Notes: generated from the sequence alone by a model not told the origin. DNA of 62,000 bases from Glandiceps talaboti (GCF_964340395.1 NC_135567.1:14690306-14752305), one strand, 5' to 3'; counted from the stretch's first letter, positions 47,305 to 59,579 are shown. A program made the numbers and translations.

Positions 47305-47934
47305 GTAAGTTTAATTATTTGATTTAATAAAATAATCTCTTTTAAAAGATTTTCTTGTAAAAATGAATGTTCACGGACTCTGGGTTCCTTGTTGGGCAGA
47401 TGCATGGGTTTCTGTCCTAGGTAGTGCTGCCTACTTTTACAATTTTTCCTGGTACTTTGAATATTGGCTACATCCATGTACAGTGTGTGAATTTACATTT
47501 ACTGAAATATGCTAATTTATGCTAATTTATAAAAGCTAATCATGCAAAAAGTGCAAGCATTGAAGTTTTCCAACTGTAAATAATTCAAGAATCTTTTCAG
47601 TATCATAAAAGCACGGGATTTTCTCGTTGAGAATCTTGCAGTTAAATTTGAGTACACACTTTTACATCATTTTGAAATTTGAACAAAAATAAGTATGGTT
47701 TCTTTGTAGTGCATCATGTTGTGTACTTGTTTTCTGATTTATGCAGACCATTCAAATGATTCATCAATAAGGCACCAGAAGCAAATATCACACCCCCAAA
47801 ACACGCTATCTATCCTTTATTACTATAGTTCACAAATCACTGCCCATATTCTGACAATCTAATTCATCCCTACCCTCATTACTTTTTTGCTTTTGCTGTT
47901 TAGTATGTTTTAACACATACAACTCTTGTTTATA

Positions 47935-48180
47935 TTAATAGTAATAATGATAATAATAATAATAATAATAATAATGTTGGGTTCTTATGTAGTGCTTTCT
48001 CACTCTGTGCTCAAAGCACTTTACAATTATTACCGTTGTCTTGGATCTACCGGGTATATCGGCACAACATCCCATAATACTTCCTCAACTCCCTACAGAG
48101 CATACAAGCCATTGCAGCCTTTATAAGTACATAGGATTAAAGCCTTCATATTGCAACCTCTATCCTACCAGGTTATCATT
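47935..48180 (-). mobile_element. SINE/LINE-like element, single 77-bp unit copy
   Basis: Reverse copy of the tail of 29926-31850: (AAT)n, GTTGGGTTCTTATG..GTGCT, CAAAGCACTTTACAATT, TTGCAGCCTTTATAAG, then TAGGATTAAAGCCTTCATAT TGCAACCTCTATCCTACCAG G, which is one array unit. Confidence 0.75.
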
Positions 48181-48224
48181 GTATGTGTATTGTATTTTTA
48201 CGTTTTTTTTTAATTTCAGTTTCA

Positions 48225-48645
48225 GTGTTTTTGCTAAGGTTAGGAACCCTGGTAACAGAAAGGGGGAATATGGTAAAACTGGCATAGTTTCCAATACATT
48301 ATACTATGAATTTGATAGATAACCTCAGTAAATTGACAGGGGAGTGAGTTTCATTAAACAAGCGTATATTTAATAGCTTATATCAATATTTTGAAGTGTT
48401 TTTGTTGAGGGCAGTATTAGCAGATAAAATCTACCTCAGTTCCCCTGTCATTTTACCAGGGTTCTCTACCAGTGTATTTGTTATGGGTAGTAGGTAGGTA
48501 AAAACTATCTGAGTTCCCCTGTCATTTTACTGGGGTTCCCTACCAGTGTTTTATTATGCCATGATGTATTAGAAACTATGCCAGTTTACCAGATTTTCCC
48601 CTTCCTGTTACCAGGGTTCCCAGCCTTTAGCAAAAATACTGTGTT
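48225..48645. repeat. CAGTGTTTTTG-ended element pieces
   Basis: Two or three units of the 74-bp repeat of 8740-9252 in both orientations (GTTTTTGCTAAGGTTAGGAA CC; GGGTTCCCTACCAGTGTTTT; CCTTTAGCAAAAATACTG). Confidence 0.7.
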
Positions 48646-48650
48646 GCTAC

Positions 48651-49930
48651 AGTTTTAGTTTTAGTATCTCAGTAAGCCAAAACCTAGCTTACCACTGTAG
48701 TATCTCAGTAAGCTGAAACCTAGATTACCACTGTAGTATCTCAGTAAGCTGAAACCTAGATTACCACTAGTAACTAAGTAAACCGAAACCTAGATTACCA
48801 ATGTATTATCTCAGTAAGCCGAAACCTAGATTACCACTGTAGTATCTCAGTAAGACGAAACCTAGAGTAACACTGTAGTATCTCAGTAAGTTGAAACCTA
48901 GATTACCACTGTAGTATCTCAGTAAGCCGAAACCTAGATTACCACTGTAGTATCTCAGTAAGTTGAAACCTAGATTACCACTGTAGTATCTCAGTAAGCC
49001 GAAACCTAGATTACCACTGTAGTATCTCAGTAAGCCAAAACCTAGATTACCACTGTAGTATCTCAGTAAGCTGAAACCTAGATTACCACTAGTAACTAAG
49101 TAAACCGAAACCTAGATTACCAATGTATTATCTCAGTAAGACGAAACCTAGATTACCACTAGTAACTAAGTAAACCGAAACCTAGATTACCACTGTAGTA
49201 TCTCAGTAAGACGAAACCTAGATTACCACTAGTAACTAAGTAAACCGAAACCTAGATTACCACTGTAGTATCTCAGTAAGACGAAACCTAGATTACCACT
49301 GTAGTATCTCAGTAAACCGAAACCTAGATTAACACTGTAGTATCTCAGTAAGCCGAAACCTAGATTACCACGGTAGTATCTCAGTAAGACGAAACCTAGA
49401 TTACCACTGTAGTATCTCAGTAAACCGAAACCTAGATTAACACTGTAGTATCTCAGTAAGCCGAAACCTAGATTACCACTGTAGTATCTCAGTAAGACGA
49501 AACCTAGATTACCACTGTAGTATCTCAGTAAACCGAAACCTAGATTAACACTGTAGTATCTCAGTAAGCCGAAACCTAGATTACCACGGTAGTATCTCAG
49601 TAAGCCGAAACCTAGATTACCACGGTAGTATCTCAGTAAGCCGAAACCTAGATTACCACGGTAGTATCTCAGTAAGCTGAAACCTAGATTACCACGGTAG
49701 TATCTCAGTAAGCCGAAACCTAGATTACCACGGTAGTATCTCAGTAAGCTGAAACCTAGATTACTATTGTAGTATCTCAGTAAGCCGAAACCTAGATTAC
49801 CACTGTAGTATCTCAGTAAGCTGAAACCTAGATTACCACTGTAGTATCTCAGTAAGCCGAAACCTAGATTACCACGGTAGTATCTCAGTAAGCTGAAACC
49901 TAGATTAACACTGTAGTATCTCAGTAAGCC
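48651..49930. repeat. 36-bp satellite (AGTAAGCCGAAACCTAGATT unit)
   Basis: About 35 units of 36 bp: GTAGTATCTCAGTAAGCCGA AACCTAGATTACCACT, with a shorter variant (ACTAGTAACTAAGTAAACCG). Higher-order blocks repeat (e.g. GACGAA / ACCGAA / GCCGAA alternation near 49260-49560). The 237-residue minus frame (GLLRYYSGNLGF) is open only because 36 is divisible by three. Lies in the F-b/F-c intron. Confidence 0.97.
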
Positions 49931-50419
49931 TATCATTTGCATATCATTTGCATTTCATTTGCATACATGTATGCAATAATGTTTTTTGGAATTGCACTGC
50001 ATTGGAAATACCACTGGTATGGATGAACACTGGTGCAAGTAATCTCTGGTACATATGTAATATGTTTTATACCATGCATGAGCCATTTCGAAAAAAAAGG
50101 AATATATACTGTGATCTTTCTACGACAATGCACATCTACATTACTGGTTCTGCTGTGTTCAAAATATGAGTCAAAACATTCAAAATTGCCATTACTTTCC
50201 CCAATTTTTCTTTGGTATTACTGATGCTTGTATAGTTATTCTCCAACAGTTTTCTTCATTCAGCCAGAAAATGCTCGTCTATTGACTCATAGTGACAAAG
50301 GCCCCTTAGGTCACTAGTATTTTGCTTGCCTGAACAAAGAAAAATATTGGGGAATAACATCTAATTAACATAGTTTTCAGTCCTAGTGTAACTAAAATGA
50401 ATGACTTTTTTATTAACAG

Positions 50420-50485
50420 ACACACCCAGCTACAGTCAAGAAGAATTTCTGAGATAACAAGTCCGATTCGAAGGAAAAGAACAAG
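50420..50485 (+). CDS. Exon F-c (short, basic)
   Basis: 66 bp, acceptor TTTTTTATTAACAG, donor ACAAG|GTATGT, phase 2 on both sides. Product (R)HTQLQSRRISEITSPIRRKRT(S): Arg/Lys-rich, could act as a nuclear localisation signal. Its frame joins F-b and F-d without stops. Confidence 0.6.
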
Positions 50486-50879
50486 GTATGTTAGAAACAT
50501 AATTATTATTATACATGTACCAGTGATTACTTACACTGGTGCACATGCATACTAGTGGTATTTGCACTGCAGTGCATTACCAATGCAGTATTGCATACCT
50601 GTATTCAAATTATATGCAAATGAATCACTCCTTGTACAGATAATGGAGTCCTCTCACAATATGATTTTACTGGGATGGTGATGTTTTCTGCTGCACTTTC
50701 ATTTACTAACCATGTGCAAATCTTTCTTGTGGCAAAAGCACTGCAGATATTATTATGGCTATACTGCAATTACAAAATGAAATATAGCAAATGTTTGGTA
50801 AGTCCAGGGATGGAAAATCTGCACCATAGTGAGAGACAGTGTGCCCTCTGAGCTTGTAAATAAACCAATTGAAACAGTA

Positions 50880-51020
50880 TACTTTTATACTTGATATGAA
50901 TGCCATAAACGAGTGTAGCACAGAGAAAGTGCTTTACTTCAGTGTTACTCATTGTAATATGAATGCCATAAACGAGTGTAGCACATAGAGAAAGTGCTTT
51001 ACTTTAGTGTTACTCGTAAA
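50880..51020. repeat. Two-copy 67-bp direct repeat
   Basis: GAATGCCATAAACGAGTGTA GCACA.AGAGAAAGTGCTTTA CTT.AGTGTTACTC occurs twice. Confidence 0.9.
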
Positions 51021-51165
51021 ATCTGAAATGTAGTGAGAGACATGACATCTGAGACACCTGACGAAAACCCACCATTGTACTAGCTCTTGGATAGCTTTTG
51101 CTTAGTGACATTATGAAAATGAACAACTGATCAATTCCAACTTTTCTTTCTCATTTTTGTTTCAG

Positions 51166-52069
51166 CCTTAACCTACTGCCAACTGTTCAAAAGATCATTC
51201 ACATGGGACAGCAGAAGAGATTAATGTTTCCCTCAAAGACAAGTACAAGTGTGAGGAGAGATACATTTGATAACACCAAGAGGAAAAGAAAAGCGTACGA
51301 AACATATTTACCACAAGGAGATGTTAGTCAACAAGGCCAGCATAAATCAACTGATTGTGTAACACCCATCGAAGTAAATCAGGGACAGACAGTACATGGA
51401 GGAAACACCACCAGTTCTGAAGTTTCCGGCTCGTTGCAAAATATGTCACTTAAATTTTCCTACCCTGGTGATTTGACACAAAGTCAAGTTTTCCTGCCAG
51501 GAAGAGATGAGGATACAGGGAGTGGACAGTTATCTGGCACAGTGGAACAGTCTTCCTTTAGTTTTGCCAGTCCTACGGAAGTGACACAAGGTCAAGTGAA
51601 CTGGGCAGGAGGGCCGGAAGACACAAGTGGACACATTTCAGGCACATCGCGTATTTTTAGCAGACCTACAGAAGTGCCTCCAAGTCAGTTAACCTGGTCA
51701 GGGAGAAGAGAGGAAGCGAGCAGTGATCACTCGCTGTCCTGTATTCAGTGTGAAAAATCTTTTGCAACTAGAGGGTCGCTACGACGACACATCTCTACTG
51801 TCCATGAGGAGCAAGCGAAATGGACTTGTCATAGTTGTAAACGAGTTTTTAATCGGAAAGACAACCTTAGAAGGCATGTCAGGAAGGAACACGGTTTGTT
51901 TAACTGTAATGCATGTGGCGTGAAATTTGATCTAAGAACTAGTATGTTGAATCATGTGAAAACACACTCAAGACCATATCAGTGTAGAAAATGTCATCGT
52001 CTATTTGATTCTCTGCATCAACTCATCTATCATAACCATGACAACAGTAATCCTGCCTCACCAAATTAG
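51166..52069 (+). CDS. Exon F-d: repeat linker plus four C2H2 zinc fingers
   Basis: Terminal exon, acceptor TTTTTGTTTCAG, phase 2, 300 codons then stop. Starts (S)LNLLPTVQKIIHMGQQKR. The linker has about four 28-32 residue repeats (FSxPTEVTQxQVxWxGRxED TSGxxSGT). Four C2H2 fingers follow: CIQCEKSF...H...H, CHSCKRVF..., CNACGVKF..., CRKCHRLF...HNH. The first three match E-c. Nuclear DNA-binding protein by family. Three-quarters of the exon would stand alone if the upstream joins prove wrong. Confidence 0.87.
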
Positions 52070-52574
52070 TCATCATCATCTTTCGCACGTTTGTAAATCT
52101 CATCACAACATTAAGTGGTAGTTATCCTGTTTACAGTTCTAGTGGTATCGCGTTTATGTCTACCACCACTTGTGTTAAGAATGTGAACATGTTGGTAATT
52201 ACGTCAAAATGTGTGCCCAGTAATCTGATTGCAACCATAACAACAGTATTCAAATGAAGTAATTATGTAAATGTACACCCAATAACTTGATAACAACCAT
52301 GACATTATTCAAATGAAGTCATTATGTAAATGAACACACACAACAGAGATGAATACAGGCATTAACACGTGAAGCATGTGAAGTGTGCATGTGATAATTT
52401 ACATGTAATTATGTAAATTAGGGGTGTATTATTCAAATGAAGTCATTATGTAAATGAACACAGCAGAAATGAACACAGGAATTAACACATGAAGTATGTG
52501 AAGTGTGCATGTGATAATTTACATATAATTACGTATATAAGTGTTTGGGGTGTGGCTGAATGAATCAGTTCTAA

Positions 52575-52580
52575 AATAAA
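52575..52580 (+). terminator. Candidate poly(A) signal of F
   Basis: AATAAA about 500 bp after the stop; the intervening 52240-52560 stretch is a two-copy degenerate repeat (CAAATGAAGTCATTATGTAA ATGAACAC). Confidence 0.35.
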
Positions 52581-52849
52581 ATGTGAGACAAATGGAGTAG
52601 TGCTGTAAACAGTTATGCAGTCATCCCATATGCATGTCTGGATTGAGAGTTTTGTTAACAAAATATCAGGTAAATTGAGAATAAAATATTAATATATTAT
52701 CAGATATTTCACTTGCTATATTCCTTTCCTTCTAAGATAAGAAAAATTGGGGAAAAAGGGAAACATCTTACTTTCAGATCTTACCATCTGCAAGAAATCT
52801 TTGAGTTAAATCAGAGACAGCAGAGAGTCTGGAAGACATTAAAGGAAAA

Positions 52850-53280
52850 GTCTGGCCATACTTATTTCTACCTTTAGTACACTTGTATTGATTACTGCTA
52901 TCAACTTAAAGTAAAAGTCCAGTCAGACTTATTTCTACCTTTAGTACACTTGTATTGATTACTGCTATCAACTTATTTCTGCCTTTAGTACACTTGTATT
53001 GATTACTGCTATCAACTTAAAGGAAAAGTCCAGTCAGACTTATTTCTACCTTTAGTACACTTGTATTGATTACTGCTATCAACTTAAAGTAAAACTCCAG
53101 TCAGACTTATTTCTGCCTTTAATACACTTGTATTGATTACAGCTATCAACTTAAAGGAAAAGTCCAGTCAGACTTATTTCTACCTTTAGTACACTTGTAT
53201 TGATTACTGCTATCAACTTAAAGTAAAACTCCAGTCAGACTTATTTCTGCCTTTTATACACTTGTATTGATTACAGAATA
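52850..53280. repeat. 67-bp tandem repeat, about six units
   Basis: Units of AAAGTAAAAGTCCAGTCAGA CTTATTTCTACCTTTAGTAC ACTTGTATTGATTACTGCTA TCAACTT, one shortened. Confidence 0.93.
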
Positions 53281-53532
53281 TCAATGAGTGATAAAAAAAA
53301 CCACCTCGGGAACTTACTCAACTTTGAAATCTTGTAAAAAAAAAAAGCTCTACTGCGCTTGACATGTGTTCAGCCATTTCCTGCATGGGTGTAGGGGAAA
53401 AATCTAGTGATGACATAACAAATACCTTAATCTTGTGTCTTGACATGTACATACATGTAGTGTCATTGTCAAGACAAAAAGGTTAGGGTATTGCCTTTAA
53501 ACAAACACACATATATGGAAATGCACACATAC

Positions 53533-53697
53533 AGTGTGCCCTCTAGTGAAAGCCAAATTTTGTTGTTGTGAGTCAAAATGAGAAAACTAGGATTTCTTGT
53601 GAGTCACCACATAGTAAGAGATAGGGGAACACCAAATTTTGGTGTGTCACTAGAAAGTGTGTGAGTCAGTGGTGCATCAAATTGGCTTAGAGGGCAC
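53533..53697. mobile_element. GCCAAATTTTGTTGTTGTGA family element, full copy
   Basis: Ends GTGCCCTCTAGTGAAAGCC / TTGGCTTAGAGGGCAC, imperfect inverted repeats. Confidence 0.75.
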
Positions 53698-53816
53698 ACA
53701 CACATACGCACACCACGTGCATGTGTGCACGCACAAGTACACACACATGTATATATTTATTGCTATTTGGTAGTGATTTCTTTACAATCATTACTGAGTT
53801 GTAATGACTGGTATTT

Positions 53817-54029
53817 TTAACCCCTTCAATACTGAAAACATTCCCGCCAAAATTGTTTGGACAAAATTCTTGTTTTATGTAAGTTTTTGGCATATATCAA
53901 CTTCATTTTAGACTGGAATTAAAGAAATGTTACTTTCTAATAAAGTAATATTATTGTAATTATGAAAATATTCATATAAATTGGGTCCCCATATTATTTA
54001 AAACTTGTCTCTAGTCATGAAAGGGTTAA
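53817..54029. mobile_element. MITE, TTAACCCTTTCA family, copy 3
   Basis: TTAACCCCTTCAATACTGAA ... CATGAAAGGGTTAA; more diverged than copies 1 and 2. Confidence 0.8.
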
Positions 54030-54338
54030 GTCTTTTCAGCATGTCACATTTTGTTTCCTTTTGTATGACATTTAAACAGGACAACAGCAGGGATGTACAC
54101 ATACAGGGATACTGCAATAGATAAATTCTGTCACATACCTCTTAATTTTTAGCTATGTAAATGTTTTTATTTGAATTTTTTGCCAACTGAAGTTTGGAGT
54201 CTCGTTGAGCGATGATTGCATAATGTCATACAAGCTAACTTTCTTCATTTGGGAAGGAGGGGGTTCTGACATCAGTACAATAGCTGAAGTTCATTTTTGC
54301 ACTTCTAACCAATTTTTAAAACTTTCACACCTATTTAA

Positions 54339-54514
54339 TGTAGTAGTATATAATAGGTTTCTAAAGCAGAACTTCTGTAAGCCTACCCACTCCTGGAGAG
54401 CCTCCTAGGAGTGGTTTAGAACTTAATTATACAAAAAGAACTCCCAGCTACCCCAGGGGGTGGGCAGGCTTACAGAAGTTCTGGTTTAGAAACCTATTAT
54501 ATGTACTACTAATG
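54339..54514. mobile_element. Inverted-repeat element, TAGTAGTATATAATAGG ends
   Basis: Arms of about 55 bp: TAGTAGTATATAATAGGTTT CTAAAGCAGAACTTCTGTAA GCCTACCCACTCC and the reverse complement, around a short centre. Confidence 0.85.
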
Positions 54515-54519
54515 TTTTG

Positions 54520-56550
54520 TGTTTATTACCGAGATGGTGATACATGATATGCAGTACAGGGTTTCTGGTCAGCATTTTAATGTGTTTACATTGTATTCAT
54601 TGTAGTGGTTTGTCCACTAAAATTTTCATTATGGTTTACACCATATGCAAAATTAGCTTGTCAATGTCACACTTGGGAACATAAGAGTTTTGGCCATCGT
54701 CGCAAACCATGGCCTCTTTTACGACACCGTTCAAAATGTGCCATTATTTCGCAGTGTCACAGGAGAAAAAACAGCTCTGGTTTGCAAGAACGGGTTTTGG
54801 CCTAAGTGAACGAAGTTGTTTGTTTCGCTTGTTGTGTGGCATTGCGCGATCATCCCTTATACATAAGTCATGTAACTTTGGATATCATTTGACATCATTT
54901 GAGTATTTATTACTTTAATTTTCAATAGTTGCATTAAGCTTACAACATGACAGTCTCAAGCCATTAGCCGTCCAAGTGCTACAATCCCGAGGGTTTACCT
55001 GGTGAACTCGGGTGTCATAAACTTTGTTTGCATCTCTTAAGCTGTTTGCAGCATTACTTATAATAGCCTAATAAAATTGATAACAACTGATATAACACAG
55101 AGAATAGCTTTGCCTCATTTGGTTTATTCCTTAGAAATGATCTTACAGCTGTTTACTTGTGTTATGTAAGAGCCTATCATCACATTTGTAAATATTGGTA
55201 CTCTTTGATAACAAGTCCACTTGCTTGGCTAATGGCTTGTTCCTGTCATGATTCTATCTTCTTCAGGAAGTCAACCATGTGCAATGATGTGATTCGTTGA
55301 TCAAAATATTCAAATGTTTATGCAATGATGTGATTGGTCGATCAAAATATTCAAATGCTTATGCAATGATGTGATTGGTCGATCAAAATATTCAAATGTT
55401 TATTCTGTGATCTGTGATTTTGCTAGGCCGTCTTTTCTTACTTGTCTGTGGTCTCACTAACCACTTGTAAAGGCAAACAATTAATTAAGCCATGCCCCCT
55501 GTGGCAGTTATCAGCATGCCAGTATGTAGATATTTACATAATATATGTAAATTATGTTGCTCCGGTGCTCATCTCAATCAGGGCTTATTTACATATAGAC
55601 TTCATTTGAATATGGTCAATTTGGCTGCAGTACTGAAAACCCAGATATTTTCTCTACGAGAAATTTTTGCGAATTTTCAGTTTTCAGCTTGTTCTGAAAG
55701 ACTAACTTTCAATTACCAGACTAGTACATTGGGTTTATTTATACGAAGGCATTTTAGTCACTATTTATTTATTTAAATAAATCATTAACAAAAATTTCAA
55801 GGTGTACTTAAGTTATCACTCCCCATTGTGACCAATCACTTTGAGTGGAAATTTTCCAAACCAATCAGTTTGAGCGTATGGTTTTCAAACCATGTTCATC
55901 GCTTGCTATTATTTGCAAGCTATTACAAGCAATAGAAGCGATAGTTGATTTTCCAGTTCCAAGATGCATTGCGTGAGAGGACGTTGCTTATGTTGTCACA
56001 TTTAGTCTTGTTTTGTCTTTACTATGTTTGAAATAACGGAAATGATGGAAAGACAAGTTGACCTCTTTGATTTTGAGTGATTTTATATTACAAAGACTAA
56101 ACGCTATCAATGATGGGTGAACCCAGGGTACGGTCAGATAACAACCACCCCCCTGAGTAGTGTGTGCAAAGCCCTCAGTGCGTACACAATACATGGTATT
56201 GTATGGAGAGACGCGCAATGCATCTTGGAATAGGCAACAGGTCTATTAGTAGGACGCCGAAGCAAAATCACTTCGCTATAAACACTATATGTAAATAAGT
56301 AAATTATGATGCTAATACTCTACTTTTCACTGACTTGTAAGTTGCAGTAATTGTATACATTTGTATTTAAAGACATTGCTACTGTAAACAAATTGTTTAA
56401 ATTTCTGTTATAGCAAACAATAATAAACAAGTCCTGGAATAATGATAATATTTCATCTGCATTCAGTATCAGTAGCTCTTTGCGTCAAATGTGTATGAAC
56501 TTGTATACATTTACAGTGTGTATGTGTGTGTGTATCCAAGTATATATTTA

Positions 56551-56581
<31 letters not shown>

Positions 56582-56940
56582 ATGTATGTATGTATGTATA
56601 TGTGTGTGTATGCATGCATGTATTGTATTTATGTATGTATGTATGTATGTATATGTATGTATGCATTCATGTCGTAATGTATGTATGTATATGTGTGTAT
56701 AAGTATGTATGTATATATATAGTATGTATGTATGTATTTATTTATTTATGTTTTTATTTATTTATTTATTTATTTATTTTTTATTTATTTATTTATTTAG
56801 TACACATATATTTTTAGAAATAAACTTTTGCTGTTACTTTGAATTTAATTAAAAATCCAAAATAAATACCCAATCCTCATCGATATGGCCACTTTATTTA
56901 AAAAGTAATTTTACCATTCTGTTTTGTATCACTTATTCAG
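54520..56940. other. Region between F and G
   Basis: About 2.4 kb without a supported exon. It has a three-unit 42-bp repeat at 55280-55405 (CAATGATGTGATTGGTCGAT CAAAATATTCAAATG), an inverted-repeat element at 55949-56235 (TTCCAGTTCCAAGATGCATT GC / GCAATGCATCTTGGAA) and microsatellites at 56515-56800. Confidence 0.55.
56515..56805. repeat. (TGTA)n / (TTTA)n microsatellite
   Basis: GTGT, TGTA and TTTA blocks; the two frames across it are Cys/Met/Tyr/Val artefacts. Confidence 0.93.
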
Positions 56941-57294
56941 GCATGCCTCTCACAGGATATAAAGAAAAGGCGTGCAGAGTACCAACGGGAGTACCGAAAA
57001 CGAAAAAAGGAAGCCGATCCCGATTTCTTAGCCCGTGAACGTGCACGCATACAAAACTACAGAGGTCAACTAAGGAACCAATTAGGAAGACGAAAAAATG
57101 AAAATGTGTGGAAAAAACGGAATAGAAGTTCGGATGTATGGAAATCACATGGTAATTTGATTGATTACCATCGGAGGTATACTCAATCTTCTCATTATGG
57201 TGTGACGTGGAATACGTTGGGAAAGCGATACATCCATAATGCATCTGTGTTTCCAAAAGTTCCCACAAGAGAAGATAGAAATAAAAAACAGTAA
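56941..57294 (+). CDS. Exon G: very basic terminal exon
   Basis: Acceptor TTGTATCACTTATTCAG, phase 0, then 117 codons and TAA. Product ACLSQDIKKRRAEYQREYRK, then RKKEADPDFLARERARIQNY, with later ENVWKKRNRSSDVWKSHGN and a Tyr/His-rich end. The RRAEYQREYRKRKKxxDPxF part resembles the short basic 'REYRxRKK' DNA-binding-like stretches seen in many transposon-related and zinc-finger proteins, but I cannot name the family. The minus-strand frame over the same bases (56933-57442) lacks any such pattern. Upstream exons are not identified; phase fits donor E-a. Confidence 0.6.
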   Translation, partial: ACLSQDIKKRRAEYQREYRKRKKEADPDFLARERARIQNYRGQLRNQLGRRKNENVWKKRNRSSDVWKSHGNLIDYHRRYTQSSHYGVTWNTLGKRYIHNASVFPKVPTREDRNKKQ

Positions 57295-57438
57295 ACATGG
57301 TCATATTCTCGTGTATTTTCTTGTACAAGACACAAAGATTCATTGCTGGTGTGCTGATCGTGGCCGTGGACGTGTGTTGTAAAGTGATTTTACGTACCCG
57401 GTACAGTGCAGTGGTGTTGATGTAGCCATAGCTAGTAT

Positions 57439-57922
57439 TCATGGTTTCACCACAGGATCCTGTAGGAGGTGCTTTATGTAGAATGCTGAATCCACACCAC
57501 AGGATCCTGTAGGAAGTGCTTTATTTAGAACGGCGAATCCACACCACAGGATCCTGTAGGAAGTGCTTTATTTAGAATGGTGAATCCACACCACAGGATC
57601 CTGCAGGAATGATTTCTTTAGAATGCTGAATCCATACCACAGGATCCTGTAGGAAGTGCTTTATTTAGAACTCTGAATCCACACCACAGGATCCTGCAGG
57701 AAACTCTGAATCCACACCACAGGATCCTGTAGGAAGTGATTTATTTAGAATGCTGAATCCACACCACAGGATCCTGTAGGAATAATTTCTTTATTCACTG
57801 AATCTATACCACAGGATCCTGCAGGAATAATTTCTTTATTTCACTGAATCCACACCACAGGATCCTGCAGGAATAATTTCTTTATTTCACTGAATCTACA
57901 CCACAGGATCCTGTAGTAACTT
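57439..57922. repeat. 47-bp tandem repeat (CACCACAGGATCCTGTAGG)
   Basis: Ten or eleven units with the palindromic core CAGGATCCTG (a BamHI site in each) and variable spacers (TGCTTTATTTAGAA or AATTTCTTTATTTCA). Confidence 0.95.
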
Positions 57923-58164
57923 TTTTTTTGTTTTATGAATAGTCTCATTTTGTATTTCTCTTAATCTTCTTTCTGTAAATCATATCAATATTAACACAGA
58001 CAATGATTGAAAGATCAAGATAGCCTGTCCAAGAAAATAGTACTTCATGTTTCTGTTTTTATCTTTATTTTAAATTCTTTTTTTAATAGAAAAGATAATT
58101 AAGATAACTCAGTGAAATGAACATCAAAGCATTTCTTTTCTGTTTACTTCGCAAACATACATTG

Positions 58165-58400
58165 TCAACTTGGATCATTTCTGGGCACGCTCAGAAACAA
58201 AGGACTGTGGGATTGTTTTTAGTTGTAGTTCAGTACTTAATCTAGGGTGATTGCAAAGAGCGCCCTCTTGGGTCTGAATAACAGTAGATTATATGTAGAT
58301 TGTTTGTAATTTATGTGTATCATTGCAAGTGTTTCCCATGATGCAACATTGCAATAGTATGTTTCCCATGATGCACCATACAAGATGGTGGCATTGCAAT
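58165..58400. mobile_element. Diverged GGGAACTTGCAA-family-like element
   Basis: GCACGCTCAGAAACAAAGGA CTGTGGGATT and twofold TTTCCCATGATGCAACATT, AAGATGGTGGCATTGCAA recall 4866-5112 in the same order. Confidence 0.5.
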
Positions 58401-58545
58401 TGAACAGTTTTCTGTGAATGTTAGATTTTTTATATAAAATATGCTCCGGTTGCAACTAGTGCATGTTTAAACTGGAGATAGTGTTGGTATTTAGCATAGA
58501 GACAAATACTGGATGGTCTGAACGAAACCGAACTCAACATAGGAT

Positions 58546-59015
58546 AGTACAATATAGAAATAGTAAATTGGAAGCGAATGCGACGTTTCGATCCGTCTAT
58601 TACAGACAGTAAAATATACATGTAGTTACTTTGGAACGGTAAATTGGAAACAAATGCGATGTTTCGATCTATTTACTAAAGACAGTAAAATATAGATACT
58701 TAGGAATGGTAAATTGGAAACAAATGCGACGTTTGATTCGTCTGCTACAGACAGTAAAATATAGTTACTTAGGAACGGTAAATTGAAAAACGGATGCGAC
58801 GTTTCGATTCATTTGCTACAGACAGTAAAATATAGTTACTTAGGAACGGTAAATTGTAAACGAATGTGACGTTTCGATCCGTCTACAACAGACAGTAAAA
58901 TATAGTTACTTTGGAACGGTAAATTGTAAACGAATGTGACGTTTCGATCTGTCTACTACAGACAGTACAATATAGTTACTTTGGAACGGTAAATTGTAAA
59001 CAATTGATTCGTCTA
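58546..59015. repeat. 70-bp tandem repeat with GACGTTTCGAT core
   Basis: About seven units of GGTAAATTGGAAACGAATGC GACGTTTCGATCCGTCTACT ACAGACAGTAAAATATAGTT ACTTAGGAAC. The minus strand of each unit reads CTGTAGTAGACGGATCGAAACG, like a damaged hammerhead/Penelope-type terminus (CTGATGA...CGAAACG). Confidence 0.9.
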
Positions 59016-59489
59016 CGATGCACCTTGATCATGCAATGATTTAATTATTCAACATTGATTTCTCTGTGGACATCAAAGTAACTACAGTATATTGTACTAT
59101 CCTATTCATTCTTGGAACAGGAACAATATATTCACCATTAAACTCAATATACTTTTGAAACAGTTTCTGAACTCATCAAATACCAATGCTTAAAAGTTTG
59201 TGTTATGAAATACTTAGTGTAGTAAGATGTGTATTACGATTATGAAATAGAAAATAAAGTTCATTCTGATTGGGCAAAAGAGACAATTGTCTTGATTAGA
59301 CCACAGGGAACAGGACAAGTAGTTAATTTTGTTCTCGCGATTTTCCGGATCTCTAATATTATTTTCATATTTTCTCTACATTTCAAATAAATATTGCCAT
59401 CATAACTATTGTTTCTTCTCACTATTTTTTCTGATTTTCTACCGTTAGCAGTCTTATCAGAGTATATTTTTATTTATTAGTAGATTGCT

Positions 59490-59574
59490 TAGACTGTATT
59501 ATATGTTGTGACGTTCCGCCCTCATCGATGTCTGATGTTTGAGGGCGCACTGTCATGGCGTACCTAACAGACTA
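59490..59574. mobile_element. MITE, TAGTCTGTAAGGTACGCC family, copy 4
   Basis: TAGACTGTATTATATGTTGT GACG ... GGCGTACCTAACAGACTA. Confidence 0.8.
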
Positions 59575-59579
59575 TAGAT

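Noticed and set aside
49229-49942. 237-codon minus-strand frame of 12-residue repeats (GLLRYYSGNLGF)
   Set aside because: Entirely the 36-bp satellite; no start context, splice sites or conserved domain.
56933-57442. 169-codon minus-strand frame
   Set aside because: Shadow of exon G, which has an acceptor, a basic domain-like pattern and a stop on the plus strand.
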